Below are positions 35,263-44,800 of a DNA stretch of 64,000 bases, one piece after another. The position numbers and the translations under genes were made by a program. The notes under the pieces were generated by a model that saw only the letters and a list, made by a program, of their open reading frames with translations, made no database searches and was not told the DNA's origin. Source of the DNA: Aquabacterium sp. OR-4 (lineage in GTDB: Bacteria > Pseudomonadota > Gammaproteobacteria > Burkholderiales > Burkholderiaceae_C); NCBI RefSeq assembly GCF_025290835.2, contig NZ_JAOCQD020000004.1, forward strand, positions 248,001 through 312,000, written 5' to 3'. Within the stretch, counting starts at the first letter, position 1. Each line of letters starts with the position of its first letter.

Positions 35263-37244
35263 TCGGGTCGTCCTGAAAAGGCCAGCAGCCGGCTGACCTG
35301 GCGGTCGGATTTGAGCAGGGCCTGGCGCACCCGCGAATGCGCCCGCTCGACCCGGCGCTGGGCCAGGCGCACCAGCCACACGGCCAGCGCGCCGGCATCG
35401 CTGCCGGCGCCGCGGCGCAGCTGCGCCACCAGGCGGCCCAGCGGCGTGCGCTGTCCCAGCTGGTGCAGCAGCTCGTCGTCGAGCGACAGCAGGGCCTCGA
35501 ACACGCCGGGGTCGCCCTGGCGCGCGCAGCGGCCGGCCAGCTGGCGGTCGATGCGGCCGGAATCATGCCGCTCCGACAGGATGACGTGCAGGCCGCCCAG
35601 CGCCAGCGCCTCGGGCGCCAGCGCGATGTCGGTGCCGCGGCCGGCCATGTTGGTGGCGATGGTGATGCGCCCGGGCTGGCCGGCGGCGGCCACCACGGCG
35701 GCCTCGTCGGCGTCCTGCTTGGCGCTGAGCATCTGGTGCGGCAGGCCGCGCGCGGCCAGCGCGGCGCTGGCCCGCTCGGACGCCGCCACCGAGGGCGTGC
35801 CCAGCAGCACCGGCGCGCCCCGCGCATGCAGCTCGGCCACGCGCTGGGCAATGGCCTGCCACTTGGCCTCGGCGCTGCGCAGCACGCGCTCGGGCCGCTG
35901 CTCGCGGCGCGGCGGGCGGTGGGTGGGGATGCGCACCACCGGCAGGCCGTAGACGCGGCCCAGCTCGCCGCGCACCTCCTGCGCGGTGCCGGTCATGCCA
36001 CCCAGGCGCAGGTAGCGGCGAAAAAAGCGCTGGTAGCTGATGCGTGCCAGCGGCGCCTTGGGCGCGGTGACGGTGCAGCCCTCCTTGGCCTCGATCATCT
36101 GGTGCAGGCCGCGCTCCCAGCTGCGGTCGGCCATCACGCGGCCGGTGTACTCGTCGACGATCTGCACCTGGTCGTCGCGCACCAGGTAGTGCTGGTCGCG
36201 GTGAAACAGGTGCAGCGCGCTGAGCGCCTGCACCGCCAGCTCGTCGCGGCGCAGCTTGCCGGCCCACGGCCCGCCCCAGGCCTGGCTGATGCGCGCCACG
36301 CTGCGCCGGCCGGCCTCGGTCAGGCTGACCTGGCGTGTGTCGAGCGCCAGGCGGTAATCCTCGCGCTCGGCCAGCTGGCGTGCCAGCTGCATGCCCTGCT
36401 GGGCCAGCACGGCCTCGCCACCATCGCCGGCCGGGGCCGAGATGATCAGCGGCGTGCGCGCCTCGTCCACCAGCACGCTGTCGGCCTCGTCGACGATGGC
36501 ATAGCTCAGGCCGCGCAGCAGCAGGCGCCGGGTGCGCGCGCCCGCGCCGGCCAGCTGGTCAACGCGCAGGCGCAGCGCATCGGTCTGGCCGGCCAGCACC
36601 AGGCGGTCGCGCAGGTAGTCGAAGACCACGGTCTTGTTGCTGGCGTACACCACCTGGCAGGCATAGGCGGCCTGGCGCTCGGGCGGCTGCAGGTCTTCGG
36701 TGACCACGCCCACGCTCAGGCCCAGGGCCTCGTAGACCGGGCGCATCAGCACGGCGTCGCGCGTCACCAGATAGTCGTTCACCGTGATCACGTGCACCGG
36801 CACGCCGGCCAGGGCCATGGCGCAGGCCGGCAACGTGGCGGTGAGGGTCTTGCCCTCGCCGGTGTTCATCTCGGCCACCATGCCCTGCAGCATCACCCAG
36901 CCGCCCAGCAGCTGCACGTCATAGGGCCGCTTGCCCAGGCGCCGGTGCGCGGCGACGCCGGCCAGCGCAAAGGCGCGCGCACACAGCGCGGGCTGCAGGC
37001 CGTCGCGGCGCAGCGCGCGGCCCAGCTCGCGTGCGGCCTCGGCCAGGCCGGCATCGCTCAGCGCATCCAGTGCCGGCTCATGCTGGCGGATGCGCGCCAC
37101 CACCGTGCCGCGGCGCACGCCCCAGGCGCGCCAGCGCCGCTGCACGGCGCCGGCCAGCGCATCGGCGCGGGCCTGCAGCCAGCCGGCATCGGGCGCCTCG
37201 GCCTGCTCGGGGTAGGGCGGCGCATCCAGCTGCAGCAGGTTCAC
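35259..37244 (-). CDS. Short SecA-like preprotein translocase ATPase
   Basis: A 661-residue SecA paralogue. It has Walker A MNTGEGKTLTATLPA (about 127-140), VITVNDYLVTRDA, DEAD-type motif AIVDEADSVLVDEARTPLIIS (about 250-270), LGGMTGTAQE, NMAGRGTDIAL and the motif-VI-like SGRIDRQLAGRCARQGDPG. Canonical SecA has about 900 residues; this one lacks the C-terminal Zn-finger and linker and has a shortened helical scaffold. Start at GTG 37244 with GGAGG 8 bp upstream; upstream residues look non-coding. It sits between the M50-HlyD gene and the adaptor gene, so it is inferred to be a dedicated motor for the neighbouring giant protein, not the housekeeping SecA. Confidence 0.9.
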   Translation of the reverse strand: MNLLQLDAPPYPEQAEAPDAGWLQARADALAGAVQRRWRAWGVRRGTVVARIRQHEPALDALSDAGLAEAARELGRALRRDGLQPALCARAFALAGVAAHRRLGKRPYDVQLLGGWVMLQGMVAEMNTGEGKTLTATLPACAMALAGVPVHVITVNDYLVTRDAVLMRPVYEALGLSVGVVTEDLQPPERQAAYACQVVYASNKTVVFDYLRDRLVLAGQTDALRLRVDQLAGAGARTRRLLLRGLSYAIVDEADSVLVDEARTPLIISAPAGDGGEAVLAQQGMQLARQLAEREDYRLALDTRQVSLTEAGRRSVARISQAWGGPWAGKLRRDELAVQALSALHLFHRDQHYLVRDDQVQIVDEYTGRVMADRSWERGLHQMIEAKEGCTVTAPKAPLARISYQRFFRRYLRLGGMTGTAQEVRGELGRVYGLPVVRIPTHRPPRREQRPERVLRSAEAKWQAIAQRVAELHARGAPVLLGTPSVAASERASAALAARGLPHQMLSAKQDADEAAVVAAAGQPGRITIATNMAGRGTDIALAPEALALGGLHVILSERHDSGRIDRQLAGRCARQGDPGVFEALLSLDDELLHQLGQRTPLGRLVAQLRRGAGSDAGALAVWLVRLAQRRVERAHSRVRQALLKSDRQVSRLLAFSGRPE

Positions 37245-37269
37245 GCGCTGGCCCTCCGCACGCCCGGCC

Positions 37270-39441
37270 TCAGACGCTGAAGCGGTTGAGCAGCAGGCCG
37301 CGCAGCGCGCGCCAGCCCTGCACCGCCAGCGTCTCGGGCGCGCGCTCGAACTTGGCATACAGCCGACCGCCGATGGCCAGCGGCGGCGCGTCGGCGCCCA
37401 GGCTCAGCTCGAACACGAACAGCGAGCTGGCGGCCTTGACCTCGGCCTTGCCCTCACCTGCCCCCGCCCCCGCGCCGGCCTGCGGATCCAGGCTCAGCTC
37501 GCCGCCGCCCTGGGCGCTGAGCGCCAGGCTGGGCAGCGCGCTGGTGGCCGCCGGCACCACGCGGCGCACCTCGGCCGGCAGCACCCGGGCCACCTGCTCG
37601 GGGCGGCGCAGCTCGACGCGGCGGGTCATCTGGCGCACCAGGTCCACATCGGCCTGCGGCACCACCACCTGCACCGCTAGGCGCGTGGGCTCCACGGCAT
37701 AGGCCAGCAGGTCGCCGCGGCGCACGTACTTGCCTGGCGCATCGGCCACGTCGTCCATCACGAAGCGGCCATCGGCCGGGCTGCGCACCACCAGCTCGGC
37801 CAGGCGCGCGGCGGCATGCGCGCGGCGCGCGGTGATGTGCGCCAGGTCGTCGCGGATCATCGCCAGCTGCACGCGGTCGCCAAGGGCCGCGGCGTAGCGC
37901 GCCTGCTGCTCGCGCAGCTGCGCGTCCAGCACGCGCAGGCGGGCGGCCAGCTCGGGGTCGTCCAGCAGCAGCAGCGCCTGGCCGCGGCGCACCGGCTGGC
38001 CGCTGGCCACCAGCACCTGCTTGACGAAGCCGTCGGTGGCGGCGCGCACGTGGCCCTGCTCGGGCACCATGGCCACGCCCTCGGTGCGGGTCCATGAGGG
38101 CAGCGGCAGGCCGGCCACCAGCGCGGTGAGCAGCACCACCAGGCCGCCGCTGACCGCCAGCGCGCGGCCGCGCCGGCCATCCAGCTCGGGGCCGCTGGCC
38201 AGGTAGGCGATGCGCTTGCCCAGCGGCTGCACAAAGGCGTTGAACAGCGACCACAGGCCCAGCACCACGCCGATGAAGAAGTACTGCTGCGCCACCAGCA
38301 GCGCGATGCCCACCGACACCATCACCCGGTAGGCGAAGGAGGCGATGGCGTAGAACACGAACCAGGGCCGCTCGCCCGCTGCGGTGTCGGGCGGCGCCAG
38401 CCGGCGCAGGCCCAGCAGGTGGCGCTTGACCAGAAAGCCCAGCCAGGTGTTGGCGCGCTGGCCCAGGTTGGGGATCTCGATCGCGTCCGACAGGATGTAG
38501 TAGCCGTCAAAGCGCAGCAGCGGGTTGGCGTTGAACAGCACGGTGGTGATGCCGGCGATCATCACCAGGTTGTAGGCAAAGGCGCGCAGCGGGCCGGGCT
38601 CGAGGTTCACCCAGGCCAGCAGGGCCACGGCGGCCAGCGCCAGCTCGGCCAGCATGCCGGCCGCGCCCACCAGCATGCGATCGCGCTTGCTGTGCAGGGC
38701 CAGCGAGGCCGAGGCATCGACATAGGGCACCGGCATCAGCACCAGCAGCATCACGCCCATCTCGTGCACCTCGCCGCCGCGCGCCTTGACGGCCACGCCG
38801 TGGCCGAACTCGTGCACCGCCTTGGCCAGCGTGAAGGCCAGGCCCACCAGCAGCAGCTTGTCGGCCGAGAGCAGCTGGTCGCTCACATTGCGGGTCAGCT
38901 CGCCCCAGTGGCTGGCGCCCACCGCCAGCGCGCTGCCCACCAGGGCCAGCCAGACCAGCGCGCCGCCCCAGCCCAGCAGCGGGCGCAGCAGCGGCAGCAG
39001 GCGGGTGAGCAGGGCATCGGGATCGAGCAGGGGCACGCGCACGGCCAGCGGGTTGCCCAGGGTCTGGCGGCGCTTGGCCGCGCGCTGGGTCAGGCGGCGC
39101 TCGTGCAGTTCATCGAGATCGGGCGGGGCATCGGTGAGCAGCACGTCGGCGCGGTGCAGCGTGGCCAGCAGCTGGATCACCTCGTCCTGCGTGGGCGCAT
39201 CGTCGCCCAGGCGCTCGCAGGCCACGCGCCAGATCTCGTCGAGCGTGCGCTGGCCGTCCATCAGGCCCACCACCGCATAGGCCTCGGGCGAGAAGCGGTG
39301 GAAGCGCCCGCTGGCGCGGTTGTGCAGCACATACCAGAGCCGGCCGCGGTAGCTGTGGCGGTGCAGCTGGGCATGGCTGCGCAGCCGCGCCTTGAGCGGC
39401 GCCACGCGGTACCAGGCCGGGCTGAACAGCGATTCGCTCAT
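37270..39441 (-). CDS. PqqD-like / M50 site-2 protease / HlyD fusion protein
   Basis: A 723-residue multi-domain membrane protein. Residues 12-105 resemble a PqqD-type winged helix (WYVLHNRASGRFHRFSPEAYA). Residues about 155-440 form the M50 membrane part with the zinc motif HEFGH (210-214) and the third-ligand region NPLLRFDGYYILSD (306-319). About 440-690 is HlyD-like (VRAATDGFVKQVLVASGQPV, coiled coil, VVRSPADGRFVMDDVADAPGKYV). Such fusions combine intramembrane protease and membrane-fusion architecture. Their substrates are unknown. The ATG at 39441 is preceded by a REP-like element, and the SecA-like gene follows after 25 bp. Confidence 0.9.
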   Translation of the reverse strand: MSESLFSPAWYRVAPLKARLRSHAQLHRHSYRGRLWYVLHNRASGRFHRFSPEAYAVVGLMDGQRTLDEIWRVACERLGDDAPTQDEVIQLLATLHRADVLLTDAPPDLDELHERRLTQRAAKRRQTLGNPLAVRVPLLDPDALLTRLLPLLRPLLGWGGALVWLALVGSALAVGASHWGELTRNVSDQLLSADKLLLVGLAFTLAKAVHEFGHGVAVKARGGEVHEMGVMLLVLMPVPYVDASASLALHSKRDRMLVGAAGMLAELALAAVALLAWVNLEPGPLRAFAYNLVMIAGITTVLFNANPLLRFDGYYILSDAIEIPNLGQRANTWLGFLVKRHLLGLRRLAPPDTAAGERPWFVFYAIASFAYRVMVSVGIALLVAQQYFFIGVVLGLWSLFNAFVQPLGKRIAYLASGPELDGRRGRALAVSGGLVVLLTALVAGLPLPSWTRTEGVAMVPEQGHVRAATDGFVKQVLVASGQPVRRGQALLLLDDPELAARLRVLDAQLREQQARYAAALGDRVQLAMIRDDLAHITARRAHAAARLAELVVRSPADGRFVMDDVADAPGKYVRRGDLLAYAVEPTRLAVQVVVPQADVDLVRQMTRRVELRRPEQVARVLPAEVRRVVPAATSALPSLALSAQGGGELSLDPQAGAGAGAGEGKAEVKAASSLFVFELSLGADAPPLAIGGRLYAKFERAPETLAVQGWRALRGLLLNRFSV

Positions 39442-39505
39442 GCAGATTGCTCCGCCGCGATCCGCGCGACCAACGACGCATGTATTCGACCCAACCCAGC
39501 GGCAG

Positions 39506-39577
39506 CCGCGGAACCGGCTCGGCCGGGCCGCTGGCTGCGCCCCCCCGGGGGGGAGGCGCCGAAGGCGCTTCGGGGGG
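39506..39577. repeat. REP-like hairpin element, copy 3 (inverted)
   Basis: It carries the 24-bp tail in reverse orientation (39506-39529), followed by CCCCCCCGGGGGGG and a GGCGCC-containing stem, as in the copies near 19158 and 29618. It fills the gap between the GAF-HlyD and M50 genes. Confidence 0.8.
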
Positions 39578-39580
39578 GGG

Positions 39581-41428
39581 TCACGGCAACCAGGTCCAGG
39601 CAAACAGGCGCAGCCAGTCGACCAGGCGGTGCGTCCACACCCAGATCAGGCGGCGCTCGCCGACCTCGACCTTGCCCACGCCTTCCATGCCGGGGCGCAG
39701 GCGCTCGCCCGGCGCGGCCAGCAGGCCCTCGATGCGGAAGAAGTTGCGGCCGTCGCGCGCGGTGGTCACGCTGGTCAGCCGGGTGATGGTGAAGGACAGC
39801 GGCTGGTCGGCAATGGCGGCCAGCAGCAGCTGGCCCTTCTGGCCCACCGCGATCTCCTGGATGTCGCGCTCGTCGACCTCGACCACCACGCGGTAGCCGG
39901 CCAGCGGCGTCAGCTCGAACAGCACATCGCCGCGGCGCACCGCGCTGCCCAGGGTCTGCGACAGGTCGCCCTTGACCACCACGCCGGCAAAGGGTGCGCG
40001 CACCACGGCGCGGCCCAGCTGCTCGTCGATCAGGTTGACCTGGGCCAGCGCCTGCTCGAACTGCGCCTGGCTGATCTGCGCGCGGGCCCGGTCGCGGCCG
40101 GCCACGGCCTCTTGCTGCTGCTTCTGGTACTGGGCGTACTGGGCGGCCCATTTCAGGCGCTCGAGGCGCAGGTCGCGGTCGTCCAGCACGGCCAGCACGG
40201 CGCCGGCCTTGACCACATCGCCGGCGCGCACGCCGGCCTGGGTGACAAAGCCGTCGAAGGGCGCGGCCACGGTGCGCCGCACCTCGCCCTGCAGCGTGGC
40301 CGGCGCGCCCACGCGGTAGGGCACGGTGGCCACGCTGAAGAAGGCCAGCGCCGCCAGCAGGCCCAGCGCCAGCAGCTTGCGCGTGATGTGGCGCGGGCCG
40401 AACAGGCGCTGCAGCTGGCGCCGGCCGGCCAGCAGCACCTGCACGGGCAGCGGCTGCTCGCTGCGGTGTTTGAGCGCCAGCACGCGGCCGGCCATGGCCG
40501 CCAGCGACTGGCCCAGCGCCAGCTCCACCGCGCCAAAGGGCTGGCTGGCGCTGCGCTCGAAGCACAGCACGCCGGCAAAGCCGTCGGCGCCCTGGAAGGG
40601 GATGCTCAGCACGCAGCCGCCGTCGGCCAGCAGCGCATGGGCGCGGGTGACCAGCACCTCGTCGCCCGGCTGGGCCGGCAGGCGGATCACGGCCTTTTGG
40701 TCGAAGGCCTCGTCCATGGCCTCGCCCAGGGCCTGCACCAGGCTGGTCCGGCGCACCAGCTCGGCGCTGTGCGACAGCGCCAGCGGCCGCACCCGCGTGC
40801 CGCGGCGCTGTCCCAGGCTGACCCGGTCGCAGCCCAGCTGGGTGGCCAGCTCGGTGACGAAGCCGCGCGCCGCCTCGTCAAAGGGCTGGTCCTGCAGAAG
40901 CGCCGCCACCTGGTCCAGCGCCAGCATCAGGCGCTGGGCATGGCCGCTGCCTTCGTGCTCGACGGCCTGGCGCAGGTGCAGGGTGATCCACGCGGCGTCC
41001 CAGCGCAGGCGCTCGAGCAGCTCGGCCGCGGGCCGCGCCAGCGGCCGCGCCAGCGCCACGGCCACCACGCCATGCAGCTGGTGATCGACCAGCAGCGGCA
41101 GCGCCAGGCCCACGGCGCCGGCCGCCAGCTCGGCCGCCAGTGGCGCGCGACTGACCAGGGCCTGCTCGGCCACATCGGCCAGCTGCGGCGCGCCACCCTC
41201 GGCCTGCGGCCAGAAGGCCTGCGGCACAAACGGCCCCAGCTCGGGCGGCCCCACCACCACCACAGCGGCCTGGGCGCCGGGCAGCGCGGCGCACACCTGT
41301 GCCAGCCAGGCGGCATAGAAGGTGGCGTCGGGCTGCTGCTCGATGCCGGGCGGCCAGGCGGTGCGGGCGGAATCGGCGGCGGCGGCGGCCGCCGCCACGG
41401 CGGCCTGAACCTGGGCCTGCAGGCTCAC
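39581..41428 (-). CDS. GAF-HlyD membrane-fusion protein
   Basis: A 615-residue protein. It has an N-terminal region and a GAF-like domain (about residues 30-310, including QLGCDRVSLGQRRGTRVRPLALSH), one membrane helix (about 345-368, LLALGLLAALAFFSVATVPY) and a HlyD part (AAPFDGFVTQAGVRAGDVVKAG, a coiled coil, VVRAPFAGVVVKGDLSQTLGSAVRRGD and a beta-barrel). It ends with a hydrophobic helix (VDWLRLFAWTWLP). The start GTG at 41428 overlaps the DUF3467 stop (GTGA), a coupled junction. A cytosolic GAF sensor fused to a membrane-fusion protein suggests signal-gated export. It works beside the M50-HlyD and SecA-like proteins. Confidence 0.87.
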   Translation of the reverse strand: MSLQAQVQAAVAAAAAAADSARTAWPPGIEQQPDATFYAAWLAQVCAALPGAQAAVVVVGPPELGPFVPQAFWPQAEGGAPQLADVAEQALVSRAPLAAELAAGAVGLALPLLVDHQLHGVVAVALARPLARPAAELLERLRWDAAWITLHLRQAVEHEGSGHAQRLMLALDQVAALLQDQPFDEAARGFVTELATQLGCDRVSLGQRRGTRVRPLALSHSAELVRRTSLVQALGEAMDEAFDQKAVIRLPAQPGDEVLVTRAHALLADGGCVLSIPFQGADGFAGVLCFERSASQPFGAVELALGQSLAAMAGRVLALKHRSEQPLPVQVLLAGRRQLQRLFGPRHITRKLLALGLLAALAFFSVATVPYRVGAPATLQGEVRRTVAAPFDGFVTQAGVRAGDVVKAGAVLAVLDDRDLRLERLKWAAQYAQYQKQQQEAVAGRDRARAQISQAQFEQALAQVNLIDEQLGRAVVRAPFAGVVVKGDLSQTLGSAVRRGDVLFELTPLAGYRVVVEVDERDIQEIAVGQKGQLLLAAIADQPLSFTITRLTSVTTARDGRNFFRIEGLLAAPGERLRPGMEGVGKVEVGERRLIWVWTHRLVDWLRLFAWTWLP

Positions 41429-41741
41429 ACCTTGAGCTCGCCGAAGCGGGCTTCGTATTCCTTCAGGCCCTGGCCCAGCAGCTGCCACAGGCGCTTGGCG
41501 GCATAGGGATTGAGGATGATGCGCTCGGACAGCTGCACCGTCACCGTCGGGCTGCCGGGCTGCCAGGCGCGGTTGGTGCCGAACAGCAGCGTGATCTCCT
41601 CGCGCGTGCCCATCACGTTGCACACATTGGCATGCGAGCTGCGCATGGCGCTGTCGTCCCAGGTGACCTGCGGTGCGCCCTCGCCGCTGAGCGGACGGGC
41701 CACGGGGGCGATCGGGTCGGGCGGGGGGTCTTGTCGTCCAT
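41425..41741 (-). CDS. DUF3467 family protein, apparent 5' frameshift
   Basis: The recognisable part (41703-41425, 92 residues from a GTG) contains WDDSAMRSSHANVCNVMGT, TREEITLLFGTNRAW, VTVQLSERIILNPYAAKRL and LKEYEARFG, the DUF3467 pattern. No ribosome site supports the GTG. An ATG at 41741 (MDDKTP) is one frame off; one extra C in the six-base run at 41723-41728 would give an N-terminus typical of the family. It is either a deletion or an assembly error. Its stop overlaps the GAF-HlyD start by 4 bp. The function is unknown; synteny ties it to the export genes. Confidence 0.72.
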
Positions 41742-41779
41742 CGTGGCGGGCTTCGGGTCAGGGGGATGCGGGGGGCGGT

Positions 41780-41801
41780 GCGGGCCGGTGCGCCGGCCCG
41801 C
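41780..41801 (-). terminator. Strong GC hairpin between giant gene and export genes
   Basis: GCGGGCCGG (41780-41788) and CCGGCCCGC (41793-41801) form a 9-bp perfect stem with a 4-nt loop, 36 bp after the stop of the giant gene. There is no T-run. It may be a partial terminator or mRNA-end stabiliser separating expression of the cargo and the exporter. Confidence 0.4.
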
Positions 41802-41836
41802 CGGGGCCGCCAGGCCCGGTGAAACACGCCGGGCCG

Positions 41837-44800
41837 TCAGGGGCGCGACCGCCAGTCTATGTGCAGGCGGCGCGGCTGGGCGGGGGTGCCCGGGGTGCCC
41901 GCCCCGCCTGGGGCGCCAGCGCTGCCCGGCTGGGCCGGGCCTGCGGCGGCCGCGGCACGGCCCTGCATGGCCTGGCGGTCGAGCAGACCGCGACGCGGCA
42001 GGGCGGCCAGCGCCGCGGCGGCCAGCACCGTGCCCGGGCGGTCGGCGGCTTCGGCGGCGGCGGCAGCCACGCCGGGCGTGGCAGCGGCGGACTGCGCCAG
42101 GGCCGCCGCGGTGCCACCCTGGCTGGCGCCAGGGCTGGCGGCAGGGCTGTCGGCGGGGCTGGCGGCTGGCATGGCGCCCGGCGTGGCGTCTGGCGCGGTG
42201 ACGGGCGCACGGCCCGGCTGCGCCGTGTCGGCCACCGCGTTGCCACGGCCGCGTGCCGGCAGCGGTGCCACAGCCGCGGCGGGCGGTGCGGCGGCGGCAT
42301 CGCTGGCGGCCGTGTCGCCGCCCTCGGCGTGGCTGCCGGGCTGGTGCAGCGCCGACTGGAACAGCCGGCGGAAGGCCGCCACATCGAGCAGGCGCGCCGC
42401 GCTGGTGGCCAGTGTGGCCAGTGTGGGCGGCAGGGCCTCGGCCGGGTCGGTGGCACCGTGGGCACCGGCGGCCTGCGCCTCGGCCTGGCGCGCGGCAAAG
42501 GCGCCGAACAGGGTTTCGGTGGCCAGGTCGTGGGTGTCGGCCTGCACCTGCTCGGCCAGGCCGTCGCGCAGCATCACCGCGGCATTGCCGCCCAGCAGCA
42601 CATCCTCGGACAGGCTGCCGACCATCAGGTCGCGGCCCTGGCCGCCCACCACGATGTCGTTGCCGGCGCCGCCGTCGAGCTGGTCGTTGCCGCCTTCGGT
42701 GACATCGATCGACAACACGCGCAGGCGGCCCTCGGCCGGGTTCAGCGTGATCACCGCGCCATCGCCCACCAGCGCGTCCTGGCCGGCGCCGCCATCGATG
42801 CGGTCGTCGCCGGCGCCGGCGATGGCCAGGTCGTCATGGGCGCCGAGCTGCAGATCGTCGTTGCCACCCAGCCGCGGGTCGCCGCTGCGCAGCGTCAGCA
42901 CTGCGCCACTGACGGCGTCGAAGACCACGCTGCCGCCGTCGCCCAGCACCGCGTCGCGGCCGCTGCCGGTCTGCACCCGGTCGCTGCCCACGCCGGCCAG
43001 CACGGTGTTGTCGCCGTCGCCCAGGGCGATCTGATCGTCGCCGCCGCTGCCGGCCTGGCTGTCGGTGGTCTGCGCCAGCACGGCGCGGCCGTTGATGTAA
43101 TCGACCTGCCCGTTGTCGCCCAGCACCAGGCTGCCACCGTGGCCGGTGGCCACGCGGTCATGGCCCAGGCCGGCCAGCACGATCTGGCGGCCGTGGCCGG
43201 CCTGCAGCTGGTCATCACCGCCGGCCTCGGCCAGGGCGGCGGCGTCCAGGCCCCCGGGCAGGCTGCTGCGCAGCTGCACCCAGGCCTGGCCTGCGGCGTC
43301 GCGCTGCAGCACGCCGCCATCGCCCAGCAGCACGTTGTCGCCATTGCCGGCGCGCACCGTGTCGCCACCGGCGCCGCCCAGCACGATGTTGTCGCCATCG
43401 CCCAGCGCGATGCGGTCGGCGGCGGCCTGGCTCAGCGCCGGCGCGTGCGAGGTGTAGCGCGTGGCGCGGCCCTCGGCATTGAACTGGATCTCGCCGGCAT
43501 CGCCGAACACCACGCGCGTGGCCGCGGCACTGTTGGCCTGGCCACTGCCGGCATCGACACCGGCCGACACCGCGTCCGAGCCCGCGCCGCCCAGCACCCA
43601 CTTGGCACCGGCGCCGGCCACGATCAGGTCGTCGCCGCCCAGCGCGTCGTCCAGGCTGGCCAGCTGCTGCAGCTGCTGGCCGGCGGCGTCCATCAGCAGC
43701 TGGCCGTTGTCGCCCAGCAGCACATCGCTGCCCTGGGCGGTGACGATGCGGTCGGCCCCCAGGCCACCGATCACCAGGTTGTCGCCGTTGCCCAGCGCGA
43801 TGTCGTCGCCATCGTCGGCCAGCGGGTCACCGCTGCCCGGCAGGCTGCGCGCCTGCACCAGCAGGCCGTCGGCGTTGTATTGCAGCTCGCCGCCATCGCC
43901 CAGCACCACGTGGCGGCCGGCCCCGGCGCGCAGGGCGTCGCGGCCACCACCGGCCAGCACGGTCTTGGCGCCGTGGCCCAGCGTGAGCGTGTCGTTGCCC
44001 TCGCGGGCAAGGGGCAGCGCGGCGGCGGCCTGCGGCGGCAGCGGGTTCAAGGCCTGGGCCTGGGCCTGGGCCTGGGCTTGGGCATCGGCGGCCTCGGTGC
44101 TCACCCGCTCCAGCGCCAGGCCATCGGCGCGAAGCTGCACCTGGCCGGCATCGCCCAGCACCAGGTCGTCGCCGTCGCCGGTGGCGATGCGGTCGTCGCC
44201 CTGCCCGCCCAGCACGGTGTGGCGGCCATCGCCGAGACCGATGTCGTCGTTGCCGCCGGGCAGCGCAGCGCTGTCGCGGGTGTCGGCACGCACCAGCCGG
44301 CCGGCATCGTTGAACTGCAGGCGGGCATGGTCACCGGCCACCTGCTGGTCGCCGTGGCCGGCACGGATGCGGTCGTCGCCGGTGCCGCCCAGCAGCACCG
44401 CGGCGCCGTCGCCCACGGCCAGACTGTCGTTGCCGCCGGTGACCGGGCTGAGGTCGATGGTAATGGCGATCACCAGCACACCGGCGCCGTTGAAGCTGAA
44501 CGTGGCGTGGTCGCCGGCCGCCAGGTGCGTGCCCGCGCCGGCCAGCAGCGTGTCGGCACCCAAACCACCGATGACGAGGTTGCTGCCGTTGCCCAGCGTG
44601 ATGCGGTCGTCGCCACCGGCATCGAGCGCCGTGCTGGTCACGCTGGCCAGCACACCCGGCACCGACCAGTCGACCTGGCCGTTGTCGCCCAGCACCACGG
44701 TGACAGCGCTGCTGCCGGCGCTGGCATCGGCGCCGCTGATCTGGTCGGCACCCATGCCGCCGATCACCACGGCATCGCCCGCGCCGGTGTCGATGTGGTC

